Part shown: piece after piece, positions 14,101 through 26,393 of the stretch
Layout: each line of letters opens with the position of its first letter
Numbering within the stretch: position 1 is the first letter of the stretch
Origin: Trichoplax adhaerens
Lineage: Eukaryota; Placozoa; Uniplacotomia; Trichoplacea; Trichoplacidae
Length of the DNA stretch: 64,000 bases
Reading direction: 5' to 3'
NCBI RefSeq assembly: GCF_000150275.1
Contig: NW_002060947.1
Location: 2,035,740-2,099,739 of the forward strand
The notes under the pieces: model-generated
What the model saw: the letters and a program-made list of their open reading frames with translations, nothing else
Told to the model about the DNA's origin: nothing
The model's database searches: none
Made by a program: the position numbers and the translations under genes

Positions 14101-16150
14101 TAATTATTGAACCTATCAATTCCAATTTAGTATGTATATCAATTCGTTCATTAATCTTATGAATTTTTGATTCTCCCTATAGATAAAAAATCAGACTGAG
14201 ATTCAGTGATTAATAGACATACGAAATATTCAAAGAAAGCGGAATATCGTTACACTGAATACTGCATATTGGAAAATGTATTGCCAGATTGCTATGACTT
14301 CTATAAGCTTTAACTGCAAATTGAGGTTTGATTGACTTTATTTGCTTATAAAATCATCCAAGTACTTGTAGTTATATTAATTTGATCTGTTGGCTATAAG
14401 ATTTATAGCATTGACAAGAAATACTGATATTAACATATTTTATTAATGAGCAATATCTCATTTTATTTTCGATTAATTCAATTCGATCATCAAAATTTTA
14501 GCCTATTAATCAATGATAGGATTTATCCTACATATTTTATTAGTGAAATATTAGCTCAATCAGTGATCAAAGTAACACTCCAATTCATCTGCTATTCACA
14601 TATTGTTGGCGTATACTGAGAACTTTTTTCTCTCATTAAATTTGATAGGAGTACAGTCTACGTGTAATTAAGATCATTCAGGGATCAGTTTAATCTCATT
14701 TTGAGGGTAAGAAAAAGTAAATACTTCATAGCGATGGGCAAGAGTAAGCTCGTAAGCTAAAAGAAATCTATTCCCCCTATAGATTAACTTTCTTTAATAT
14801 TTTTAGTTACTATAACGACAACTTTCGTCGAATGATGTTTTTAACATTAAAAAATTTGCTTTAATAATAACAAAGGATAAATTGGGATAATAACTTTAAC
14901 GATAAGCAATCTTATTTATTCCTAATAAGCCATTAATGATAATAATAACGCCAAATGTTACCACAGGTATTAGAAATGATTTAAATACTTTAATGACATC
15001 ATAAAAATATAAACAAATAGCTACATCAGCAATTTATTATGGCTAAAAGGAGAAAATTAATATCATACTATTGTTAATCTAAATTTAATCGGCAAATAAA
15101 TAATGTATCGAATCCATCTGCTAATTTCCCCTTACCATTTGTTAGAAATGTCTTATTATACTCGTCAACAAAATCAATTTACAGCATTGAATGGGTACTG
15201 TATTAGCTGTTACTTTACAAGTCGAATTTACTAGCTACGGCTTTATTTTAGTGTCTTCGAATACATTACTAAAATAATACTTTAATCTATCGAATAACAT
15301 CTATTAGTTCTTTCCATTAAACATAATTCATACCAGTAATTACTCTGCCATTATTTACTCACAATCAAACGTGAAGCTAGAGTTTTGAATTAAAGAAAAA
15401 ATTGAATAGCTAATTTTAGAATCCTTTGGATGTTATTATTACGAACAAATTTAAACTAATATTGAAATGAAGTTATGAAAAAGTGAAATTGAGCGGTAGA
15501 ATATTTATCCATAAGGACAATTTAGGTGTAGATAATTTTGGAGTTTTATAGTTACAGGCTATTCTACCTTGATTCTTAGAGAGATTAATAGATATATCAT
15601 TTATGTGCTAAATACTTTTCATGGTTGAAAGTTATTTAACCGATTTACAAATTATGATAAGCGTATTGCCATTGTAGATAGATTGTATGCATGTTGGTAT
15701 AATCGTTAAAAACAGACTACGAATCGCAAGAACTTCCCTTCTAGGGCATAAAAACCTATTTGAACGAACTTAAGACTAATCTTATAATTTTAGATCTATA
15801 AATATAAAATTAATTGCCTTTTCTTATACCACGAAACTGTTACTTGAATTATGTCTCTGCAATTACTAATGGACACGACAATAAATTTAAATCCACATGT
15901 TTTCACCCTTTTGATCACGAGCAAGAGCCACTAAAAGCTCTAGTTCTAGTTCATGAAAGCAATTAGTAAATCGATCTACATGATTTCATTTATCTTAATC
16001 TCGATGTTGTACAGAAAAATGGTCACGAAATCACACTAAGCAAATGAACTAATTAATTACAACAGTAAAATCTGAATTGAGTTAGTGTGCACTATCATCT
16101 TCATTAATTTGCATTTAATTTAAAAGATACAGAAATAGCACCTGGTGTAA
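2195..16150. other. gene desert between POU4 and OBI1
   Basis: About 14 kb without a recognisable gene. The open frames are short, low in complexity and unlike known families. It starts with the donor of the POU homeobox intron, so part of it may be that intron, and the rest may be cis-regulatory sequence of the POU gene. Related blocks about 360 bp apart near 10.92 and 11.28 kb (sharing a TTTTATTT-TGCCAG-CATC core) suggest decayed tandem duplication. I see no tRNA or rRNA. Confidence 0.5.
7151..7375 (+). CDS. unassigned short open frame
   Basis: A 74-codon frame inside the desert. Its second half (with DIKPGKEKLLMKILNLP and DDFTLPIGDHVV) is more protein-like in composition than its surroundings, but I recognise no family and see no clear exon boundaries. 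It could be a small gene, an old exon or chance. I give no function. Confidence 0.15.
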   Translation: MLAIDSLIMIERSISWLQSKLLFYVRLPDIKPGKEKLLMKILNLPAVLIDDFTLPIGDHVVMLRLFFLPPSFCY

Positions 16151-16159
16151 CGCTATAAA

Positions 16160-17170
16160 ATTTGGGCTAATAATAGAAATAGAGGCTTCTTTCTTCGTTT
16201 TTCGGCACTATTTTAAGATTTTTCAATAATTCACTTTGATTGCTGGTCCTGTGGATGTTCTTTAGATTCATTATCAACATCCGATTTAATATTACAAACT
16301 TCATCTCACGAATTAACTTTAAATCTAGTTTCATTTGAGCCTGAATGAAATGATGTAACTTTAACAAGCCTTCTCAACGATTGCATTTATCTATAGTACT
16401 GCAGATATTATTGAATTTACTGTCAACATCCGATTCCATCTTTTAAAATTGAATGCAACAATTGTCTTTACTACTATTTTCAGTTAATTACGATTAAGGG
16501 CTATTTTTAAACAAGCATTCTCGATGATTGAGCTTGTAACTGATAGATATCGTGTAAGTTCATTGTTAATATCCGATTCAATATTGTAAAATTATTTACA
16601 GGCTTGTCTTTATTCTTGTTTTTTTAATAATATAATTTTGACTAAGTGTTATTGCTGACAAGCTTTCTCTAAGACCCACTGCTATCTATATTGGACAATA
16701 TTATTTAATTTATTGTTAATACGCGAAACAATGCTATAGAATCTCGAACTAAAGCTTAATTTCATTCTTATTTTTTAATAATCAGATCTAAAAACAGCCT
16801 CTAACGAGCTTTATCCATAATTAAGTTCTATATATAGTAGGTGATATTTGATTCATTGATTTATCCAATAGTACCAAAACAATGGGTTAAAATAAGCATC
16901 GTAAGCTTGATTGAATTCCTATTTCCATTTAATATCTGTATCTTGTATGCAACTCCTAAATAAGCTTCTTATTGATTGAAATTCAGTAAAAAAAAGTACT
17001 ATTCCCATTCATAGTCAATACTTGAAACAATATTATATAATTAGAACTGAAAGCTTGACTTTAGTCTTGAAATTTAAGTACAATAAGTATTATTCTAATT
17101 CATATTCAATAGCTGAAACAATATTATACAATTAAAACTGAAAGCTTGATTTTATTCCTAATTTTATAGC
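16160..17170. repeat. degenerate tandem repeat, about 150 bp unit
   Basis: At least five and perhaps seven diverged copies. The marker block CATTGTTAATATCCGATTCA, followed by AATATT and a TAAAATT stretch, recurs near 16.27, 16.42, 16.56 and 16.71 kb. A further diverged form (ATTCATA.TCAATA.CTGAAACA) appears near 17.01 and 17.10 kb. Each unit also carries an A/T-rich GCTTGA.TTTATTC block. The 66-codon minus-strand open frame at 16167-16367 lies inside the array and is a by-product of it. Confidence 0.65.
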
Positions 17171-18574
17171 AGTACTTATTTCTATGCATCGCCTTCAAAG
17201 CAAATCTTTGTAGTGATTGAGTTATTTATGTACCGTAATAACATTTGATCTATTGTCAAATGTTATATACGTTATAATATTTTGACTCGTATATGCAGAT
17301 ATTTCATCTATGAAGTTAAAAACTAATGCAATAAAGGAATGCTTGACCAATTAAAAATGTGTGTATGATTCATTTGCTGCCTGAAAAACTCTCACTCGCA
17401 ATTAGATGGAACATCGATTCTGCTAACTTTATGAATATAGAATTCCTATTTAACATATTCCTTTACTAACTGTAGGCAAACTTATTCCATGCACGTAGGT
17501 AACCAATTTAGGAGTAGCGTTCAGGTCTAACTCGTTAAAAGAGAATTGGGTCATTTTAAAATAGTTCTGACATTAGACTCATCTATAAGGGGTTTGAGAT
17601 GATGCTGGCCTAACCTGTGGCTTTAAATTCTAAAATCAGGGGTCTAGGTATTGCAAATATTCAGGTAGCACCTCAAATTTACAAATCAATTCTTAGTACT
17701 GCTTTCGCTGTATGCTTTCTGAAATAAATGAATTACAACTATAATTGAGGCTAGAATAAAGCATACTGTATGTAACTTAAAGATCATACAAAATAAAGCC
17801 AGCCAGTCAGATATGGATAGGCTAATTTATCATAAGTGTAATTATTTCTGTATGATCCCACTAATCACTAGTAACTACTCTCTAAAGGGATCATTTATTT
17901 TACGACATCAATAATATTAGCCGTTGTTCTCCGTTCATATTTGAATACATTAATTTTATGCAAACCAGATACAAATTACAGTGGCATGTATACTTGTATA
18001 GTACCTTCCTGAAGATATGTACATATCTACATTTAGATCTCAATATAAAGTCGAAACAATCACAATAAGGATGATTACATCCTAACATAATAGTTACTCT
18101 TTAAAGCATAGACACTTAACAAATTCTTATACGGTAATATTTGCAGACATAGCTGCGATTTTACGCAAGATTTAAACTAGATAAACTTACATGCTAAGGT
18201 AATTGTTCAATTATAACTGAATAATCTTATTTAATTTGTAGAAATTGTACGATAGGCCATCAACAATATAATTATACATAAAAGTGGCCACAATTATCTG
18301 TATATTATACTGACTTATCAAACTGAGAGATAAGCGTTTTCTGATTATATTTCAAACATATTGATTCAATAGAGCTTGAAATCAGCTGTGTGTGCCTTTT
18401 AATGTCATTAATCAACTCGAACTAAATATTAACCAATAGGATCAAATCTTATAGCTAAGGTAGAAAAATTTCATTTACAAAACCAATTCATAAATAATAA
18501 TCTGTATAATATTGAAAATAGTAAATTAAATAGATGCTTGTAGTTACGATAATTTCGATACATTTGCTGTTGCT
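17171..18574. other. intergenic, nothing recognised
   Basis: This is the sequence downstream of the OBI1 stop codon and the end of the desert. A 62-codon minus-strand frame at 17900-18088 resembles nothing I know and has no exon-like borders. Confidence 0.4.
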
Positions 18575-20599
18575 TCATTGTGTTGAATCTCCAGGAAATA
18601 AGCATCGCACTACTCCACAAGATGTTGAGCTATTATTTTCATATTTCGAACTCTGAGCAATAGGTGATTCTTTTACTTTGTCATCGTTAAGTAATAAATT
18701 CTATCAAGTGCAAAAAATATTTTCTATATTATAATCTGTAAATTAATGGAATATTAAGCATAGAAGGTATCTACGATAGGTTAAAAACATTCTTCTAACA
18801 TCACCTTTGCGATATCATCGCTTTCTGAATTTTTATCTGATTCTAATTCCTTTACATAATTACTTGTCAATTCTTCTATGTACTTATCACTACGCATTAA
18901 TGCTTTCTTCAGTTGCTCAATTTCTCTTTCGTAACAACTAATTTTAGACTGCATAGCAGCCATAACATATCTTCCATGCCTGCATAAATACAATCGAGAT
19001 TAAATAGCCAAAGCAACTGCTACTAGTCGACGACAGTTGATTGAATTACATCTTTTTTGTATATTTATAGCGAACAAATGTAAATACTATGCTGCACCTG
19101 TAAGTTTTGGTAGGTGATGCTCGCTCATATCTCAAACGATTAATTTCCTCCTTAAGTTTTTCATTTTCTTCGCGAAATTTCTTATTAGACTAATGAAGCA
19201 CGAGTTAGACATCAAAATAACAATTGATTAATAGATTCTCATTAACTGTTACAGAAAAAATTTACTTATTAACTGGTTATTACGAATACATAAAGGATTC
19301 TGCGCTGTAATTTATTGTAACCATATTAAAAATTTTTAAACCTTTGCAGTATTACCTCATTAATTTGTTTCATTTCACTCAAAAGATCATTACAACTATT
19401 TGTAGCAACCATTAATTCATCAGCAATACGCCAAATTGTTTTGGGGCTATCATAGCCCTCCTGCATTCGCATCTTTTTAGAGGGTATTTCTTCATCATGG
19501 CAATGATCTGCATGTTGACAATTACAATATTTGCGTTTCTTTAAGTTATTTATTGTCTCCACTAGTTTGATATTTTCCTCTCGAAAGCTTTTCAGCATTA
19601 CACGTAGCTGGTCGATTTCTTCCTAGCGAGTTTAAAATTAAAGGGAAAATTATAGTTAATAAATAAATATGGTTAATATTATTCCTGAGAACGTTTTCTG
19701 CCAAAAGAAACCGATCCAGTTCGCAACATGTGATTTACAAAGCATAATGCCATAATGATAATTCTTGGAAAGGCTTGATGTACGAGTATATCCTACTTCA
19801 GTATCAAATTATCTACTCCAACCAGCAAACTGTAACCTGTGAGTCACGCCATAAAAGTTTACATACTAACAAACTCACCTCGTATTCTTTACGTATTATT
19901 TCGAATCGAACTTTACGTAATTCTTGAGTTAACTCAAAGTCTTTGTCATCTTTATTCGACGAATTATCATCGGATATTCCTAGACAATTCAATATAATAT
20001 GATTGGAAAAAATGATCAACGCTGATGTCTACACGATATAAATGCAAATAATAGATAAGTAATAGCTATGACTTGCTTTACAGGTGGAAAAGTAGCCATA
20101 AATAATAATAATTCATATTGCAGAAAGAATATAACATAGCGATATCAACTCACCGGACGCGAGAATAATACCTACCTAAAATTGGTTTGCAAGGACTTTC
20201 GGGAGAGATGGCAGTCCGACACGCTGGACAACAATTATGGTATTGAAGCCAAGCTTCAATACACCGTGAGCAAAATACATGATGATTTGCACATATTACA
20301 GGTTCCTTTACCTGTAAAACAACAGCAATTACTACTGGAACAGTATTTATGCAATCCACACTTTTATCATGAATTCTACGCATACAGTATATCAATGTAT
20401 AACACGATCACAATCTAATTCCATTTGAATTTTATATCAATGACTACTATACCATGGTTATATATTGCATTGAACATAATAAAAGATTGGGATAAAATGT
20501 ATGTAGCCATTATAACATTATCCTTACCCTGTCTAAACAGATATGGCATGACATGGGCAAAGTAAAGCGTAACTTGACTTGAGAGCTTTCACTGGCCAT
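18575..20599 (-). CDS. OBI1: RING-type E3 ubiquitin ligase of the OBI1 (RNF219) family
   Basis: OBI1 binds the origin recognition complex and ubiquitinates ORC subunits to help origins fire, in the nucleus. Seven exons on the minus strand: 20528-20599, 20176-20311, 19879-19979, 19356-19622, 19098-19189, 18805-18979, 18575-18700. All phases agree, giving about 322 residues. A C3HC4 RING spans residues 18-55 (CHIC, then C31, H35, C38, C41, and CPAC at 52-55). It is followed by SPESPCKPILG and then long coiled coils (KVRFEIIRKEYE, KFREENEKLKEEINRLR, LKKALMRSDKYIEEL) in the order known for the family. The human protein is about 726 residues, so this one has a much shorter tail. The start at 20599 gives a normal N-terminus. 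An in-frame ATG at 20623 would add eight residues encoded by the neighbouring tandem repeat. The start of exon five is uncertain by nine bases (19180 or 19189). Confidence 0.9.
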
Positions 20600-20600
20600 A

Positions 20601-22025
20601 TTGATATTGGCATTGCTTTCCATTGATGTTTTCCGTTGTTGACGAATGATGCTGCACTGCGTTCGGGTTATTACAGTAGACTACTGTACAGTACATCACT
20701 GCACTGTACACTGTAATGGAGTACTGTACACTGTGGGTCATTCACGCGTTGCAGCTGAAGTCTTGTTGAGATGACTCGCAACGGTATTCAATTCGTTGAT
20801 AGTAACTGGTGTATCCAGTCATCATGTTTACTACATATCTTGTTGACATCGTTGCGAGAAATGAACTATTTATCCCTCTTGAAAGTCTCAAGAAGCGATA
20901 ATATTTTGGTGAATGTTGATCGATCTAAGTCTGTAGAGGTATTGATATTGATATTGGCATAGCTTTCCATCGATGTTTTCCGTTGTTGACGAATGATGCT
21001 GCACTACGTTCGGGTTATTACAGTACTGTACAGTAGACTACAGTACATCACTGCACTGTACACTGTAATGGAGTACTGTACACTGTGGGTCATTCACGCG
21101 TTGCAGCTGAAGTCTTGTTGAGATGACTCGCAACGGTATTCAATTCGTTGATAGTAACTGGTGTATCCAGTCATCATGTTTACTACATATCTTGTTGACA
21201 TCGTTGCGAGAAATGAACTGTTTATCCCTCTTGGAAGTCTCAAGAAGCGACAATATATTGGTGAATATTGATCGATCTAAGTCTGTAGAGGTATTGATAT
21301 TGATATTGGCATTGCTTTCCATCGATGTTTTCCGTTGTTAACGAATGATGCTGCACTGTGTTGACAGAGTTACTACAGTACAGCACGTACTGTACTGTAC
21401 AGTGCATAAGTGCACCGCACATTGTACAGTAGTACTGTACACTGTGGGCCATTCACGCGTTTTACAGTACAGTACTGTATAGTTGACGTCCTGTGAGATG
21501 ACTCGCAACGGTATTCAATTCGTTGATAGTAACTGGTGTATTCAGCCATCATATTTACTACATATCTTGTTAACATCGTTGCGAGAAAAGAACTGTTTAT
21601 CCCTCTTGGAAGTCTCAAGAAGCGGCAATATATGGGTGAATGTTGATCGATCTAAGTCTGTAGACGTATTGATATTGATATTGGCATTGCTTTCCATTGA
21701 TGTTTTCCGTTGTTGACGAATGATGCTGCACTGCGTTGACAGAGTTACTACAGTACAGCAAGTACAGTACAGTGCATGAGTGCACTGCACATTGTACTGT
21801 ACAGTAGTACTGTACACTGTGGGTCATTCACGCGTTGTAGTTGACGTCTTGTGAGATGACTCAATGGTATTCAATTCGTTGATAGTAACTGGTGTATTCA
21901 GTCATCATGTTTACTACATATCTTGTTGACATCGTTGCGAGAAATGAACTATTTATCCCTCTTGGAAGTCTCAAGAAGCGACAATATATTTGTGAATATT
22001 GATCGATCTAGGTCTGTAGAGGTAT
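20601..22025. repeat. four-copy tandem array, 347-375 bp unit, in the OBI1/NUDT6 divergent promoter
   Basis: Copies run about 20601-20947, 20948-21299, 21300-21674 and 21675-22025, each starting at TTGATATTGG. They are highly similar. Each has a core rich in palindromic TACTGTAC/GTACAGTA steps (for example near 20.68, 21.03, 21.39 and 21.76 kb), where most length variation lies, and a steadier flank with GACTCGCAACGGTATTCAAT. The fourth copy has lost a few bases in that flank. Because the sequence is conserved, frames of 60-77 codons recur on both strands in several copies. I treat these as by-products, not genes. The array abuts the first exon of OBI1. Confidence 0.9.
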
Positions 22026-22465
22026 TTTAGTAGTTCATGGCCTATAAGGGACTCTACAAGCTGCTCCTCATTTATGAAAAGTGATTTTTTTTGTCGGAAA
22101 CTGCCTGTTGGAGTACAGCAATGTTGGTTATATGCTGAGCTGAGCTGTTTCATCACTTTCTCATTACGCATTGATGCTGCGCTATACTATACACTGTACT
22201 GTGTGCGGTGAACTCAGTGTGTACAGTACTCTATGTACAGTAGAGCAGAAGTGCAAAAGGAAATATCATATTTGCCAATAATCTTGTATTGAACACCTAC
22301 ATAAACAGCTTGCATCAACGAGATTTTAGCAGACAGCAGCACTGTAGGCCACTCGTAAACAGTTGATCAAGCTGCCAATTCTAACTATAGCAAGAAATTT
22401 CATCCAGTAGGAATTTTGCGAATGACTAGTGGTGATCGCAGCGGTAAATTAACCATAGGTTTAAA
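22026..22465. promoter_or_regulatory. 5' flank of NUDT6 beyond the tandem array
   Basis: Unique sequence between the last repeat copy and the NUDT6 start, with a few further GTACAGTA-type steps near 22.19-22.25 kb. I recognise no core promoter element with confidence. It must hold at least part of the NUDT6 promoter. Confidence 0.3.
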
Positions 22466-25144
22466 ATGATATCGCAACTGTTTACATTCAGTCGTCTTAG
22501 TTTAAAGGAGAAGCTATTTGGTCCACATAGTTACACTAAGTTTTACACACCAATTGTATCAAAATTACGTGGATTATCAACGATCTCCCTTGAATCGTTA
22601 AAATATCGTTTTATTTGGCATGGTGGAGTTGAAATTGATTTACAACGAGTCGATAATCACCTTCTCAAGCCGGCTAATTTCGATTCAGCTATAGCAGGTT
22701 CGCCCTCGAATTAGGCTTTACTCATGACTACTAACAACCGGTAACATCATAGTCAAAATGCCGTTATAACTAACATGTACCAATGTACTGTACGTTAAAT
22801 AAATTAAATCAATTACTGAATCATACAGTATACAACGTATTCGTATAATTATGGCTGTACACCAATCCTAGCATATGATAACTCAATTTTATGAATCTAG
22901 CATAAATTTTGAGTATAGTCAGTGTAACAACTGTATCGTTCTATCTATTACACGCTACTACAGCTTCCAATTACATTGAATTTTAAAAGGCAGAACTTGA
23001 GAAATTCTTAATACAGTAGATAAATAATACCAAAATCCAATCACAGACTTGAACCTAATTCATTAGTGGTGTGGTTACTTGACTAGACATCATATGAATG
23101 TAATCGACTTTGAGCTTGAAAGTAGTCTACTATAGCTCTCCGTTTTGGTATCAAAATCGATATTCAACGTCAATTTACTCTACTTTCAGTTATATCATCA
23201 ATATTGACTATAAACATGCGTACTCACTCACTACAGAGGCAGTGAAAGAATGCAGAAATCTAGGCAAAAGAACCGTCTGGTTGAAGGTACCAATACAATC
23301 TTGCAATTTAATAGCTGTTGCTGCTAAGCATGGCTTTCAGTTTCATCATGCAAAAGGAGACACTGCTATGATGAATTGTTGGCTTCCTGATGATATTGAG
23401 TGCAAAGTACCACTATTTGGAACTCATAAAGTTGGTGTCTGCGGTAAGACTACAATCGTTGCACTAATCATGATTGAGTAAATTAACTTCTTTTTCCGTT
23501 AATATTGTCGACGAATTGACTGTTGTGCCTGTTGCATAATATAAACTACAACAGTTTGACCTAGCTGAACAATCATCTTCCCAATCATGACCTAATGAAT
23601 GTAATCCAATTTGTAGAATGTCGAATAGTTCAAGTGTTAGCCTCTTCAATAATTAATTAATTAATTAATTATACGCGCAACCAGTGCTTTATAGCTCTAG
23701 CTCTGCATTTACGTTACTGTACTGTACTATGCAGTACAATCATGATAATTCGACCTGGCTGAGCAATGATCGTCTAACGCGCAACTTGATAATGCAACTA
23801 AACTAATGTAAGGTCAAATAGTCGGGTAGTTAACCTTTTCAATAATTATAAATTAATTGCCATACAACTTCAACTATGAAATTCACTGTGATGTGCTAAC
23901 AGTTGCAATCAAAAACTAAACAACAAAATAATTATCCCGTCGGTAGCAATAATTTTGTACGCACCTGACGACGTTATCATACAGGTGGACAGACATTAAC
24001 GCTCTTCCGTTGTTGTTTGCACCATGTATATATATGACACCGCAATACAGTACCACTTAACGTAACATAATCATTTTATTAAAAGGGGAATAGATTTCCG
24101 CTGTAGGAGTAAATTGAAAAGTTTGGTACAATATCTCTGTCAGCAAAGTGACACGTTATGGTGCCAGTAGTCTAGTACACTTTATCAGTAATGTATATAT
24201 ATAAAAATCTTAAGATTAACTTTCTTTATTCCATTTTAGGAGTTGTAGTAGACGAAAGTACTAAAAAGGTATTGGCTATTCAAGAGAGAATCATGAAGGT
24301 TTGTCAGTCATAAAAATAATAATCCATATATTAGAAATATAGTACAATCAAGCTGGATTGCAACTATATTTATCATTTATACACATATTTCAGATAAGAA
24401 AATGGAAATTCCCTGGCGGCCACGCAGATCACGGAGAAGACTTTCGTAAGTATTAAAAATCACTAATCTTTAAGTGATAGATACTGTAAAACCAGAATAT
24501 CTAAATTAATAATCCAATACGTCATATATAATGTACTTATCTTAATTGATAATACAAGTTTACTTTTTCAGACTATTGTACTCCAACCTATAAATACTGC
24601 TATACGTCAGCATTATACTACTTTACTAGGATTATATTTGCTGGCTACTATTAGTGAAATACAAACACAATACTTTTCGTTATTTAGGAGAAACAGCAAT
24701 CAGAGAAGTTTATGAAGAGACTGGCATTCAAGCAGGTACAGTAATTTAATAGCTAAATGACTATAATTATCTATCGGTTGATATGCGTATTCAATATATT
24801 AATTTGCTACTCACAGAAGAACTTTTATGCCAGAATATAGATCAGTTTTAGCTTTTCGGCATCAGCATCATTTGCCATATTTTTTCGATCAATCTGATAT
24901 ATATGTGATTTGCCGATTGTCTCCTATCACATACGATATAAACATATGCACGGACGAATTATCTCACTGTGAATGGCTTCCTCTGTCAGAGTTGGCTTCC
25001 GATGAAGACGCTAATCCGTTAACAAAGTGCATATCACGATTGATCTTAAGTGGATTCGAAAAAGGATTTGATCATATTGATATAACTTTTGATGAAATGC
25101 CATCTATCTATGAAGGGATAACTTATAAGCTTTACCACAGATAG
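22466..25144 (+). CDS. NUDT6: Nudix hydrolase, NUDT6 family
   Basis: Nudix proteins hydrolyse nucleoside diphosphates linked to another group; the natural substrate of NUDT6 is poorly defined. Six exons: 22466-22697, 23237-23443, 24240-24298, 24394-24445, 24688-24735, 24834-25144. The phases close to 302 residues, against about 316 in human. The N-terminal NUDT6-type domain is clear (GKRTVWLKVP, then GFQFHHAKGD, then HKVGVCG). The Nudix box (residues 175-197) is complete: G175, E181, R189-E190, E193-E194 and G196, in GGHADHGEDF and REVYEETGI. An intron splits it. The C-terminus (YRSVLAFRHQH, DIYVICRLSP, YKLYHR) also matches the family. The donor of exon one is GTTCGC, a weak match, but frame and homology support it. 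The last exon starts inside a longer open frame; the ATG at 24827 lies in the intron. The basic N-terminus could be a mitochondrial signal, which I cannot test. Confidence 0.92.
23649..23671. repeat. AATT microsatellite
   Basis: A short run of about six AATT units in the second intron of NUDT6. Confidence 0.8.
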
Positions 25145-26393
25145 CTTTAAATATCTGTCAAAGTTATATATATTTTGAAAATTTATATAAACATCATTGT
25201 ATAGATGATGTATTTTAAATCTGTGAGTGGAACATAATATTTTATAATATACCTATTTCATGAAATACTGCCTTTATTCCATCTGTTGAAATACTAGATA
25301 GAGGTCTACAATTTTACAGTATTTGCTTCGCCATAAATAAAATAAAGGAACATAATAACGAACTATTTAAATTTCTTGGCGCTGTGGAATATTACTACTT
25401 TATAGCATATAGTACTATCTCACTTTGGCCAAGATTGCGTCTAATCACAAGCATAGCCAAATGGTAATTTTTTCTTGCAATAGGGAAGCTTGCTTCATGT
25501 ACCAGTCACTATTTACGAATCTTTGTTCTACATATCTATTAAATTTAGAAGTTTCTCTGCGACAATTTAATATTCCACTGACTTACAACGCCCTCACTTC
25601 ATAGGTAATACATGATTTAATGTAATAGTAAATAGTACAATTCGCATACAGAGAAATCATGATTAAATGACGTTCAAGACACAATTCATTGCATATTTAT
25701 TAGTGTACATACTGTAGAATGCACCAAGCACCACTGTCCATCTCGTGAATCGTAGAATAAACCAATGGATAATAACAGACTTATGTCCTTAACGATTACT
25801 AGTGTCAACAAAATGTAAGTTTACTTTTAATCTTAACATGACTATCCTATCCGTAAATTAAATAAAATCACTAATCTGTATCCACTACATCAGCAATTAT
25901 ATGTTAAGCTTATGAATCTGCTAGACCTTGTTTCAAAGAAGCTAACTAGATCTACAGATGTTACGAAATTCGGTAGAACTATCACTGAAATTTTGGAGAA
26001 AAAATATTCCGATATCTTAAATGTACATTATGTGACTTGCAGTTTCACACACAAGATATTGTGGGCTATTTGTTAAAACAAGGCAAAGCTTACCACATGA
26101 CCTTATTGAGTTAAATTTCAGAATAATTTCACGTCATTTATAAAAATGGACAACAATTAATACTGTTGATAATTAATAACAATATTTATAAAAAAGAATC
26201 TGTTTTGAGAGGAACAATCATGGGTGTATTTGTGCGCTATCTCATTAATCTTCCGATAATGTAAAACCAATATTAATATTTTCAAATCCATTGGTTTACA
26301 ATTATTTCAATTATGTTTGACGTGTACATAAATACATACGACATTATATTGTAAATAATATCTGTAGACTGTCGTAAATAATAAAATGACTAT
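25145..26393. other. convergent intergenic region between NUDT6 and ALG11
   Basis: This holds the 3' ends of both genes. Overlapping AATAAA hexamers at 25336-25346 lie about 190 bp after the NUDT6 stop and could be its polyadenylation signal. I see nothing else. Confidence 0.5.

Noticed and set aside
20771-22171. Recurrent open frames on both strands within the 20.6-22.0 kb array and just beyond it
   Set aside because: They repeat only because the DNA unit repeats; both strands and several frames are open, there is no family match, and frames break with indels in the GTAC core.
24827-24833. ATG at 24827 as the start of a separate short Nudix-like gene
   Set aside because: The exon begins at 24834 after ATGCCAG; joining there continues NUDT6 in frame as ...GIQAEYRSV, matching the family.
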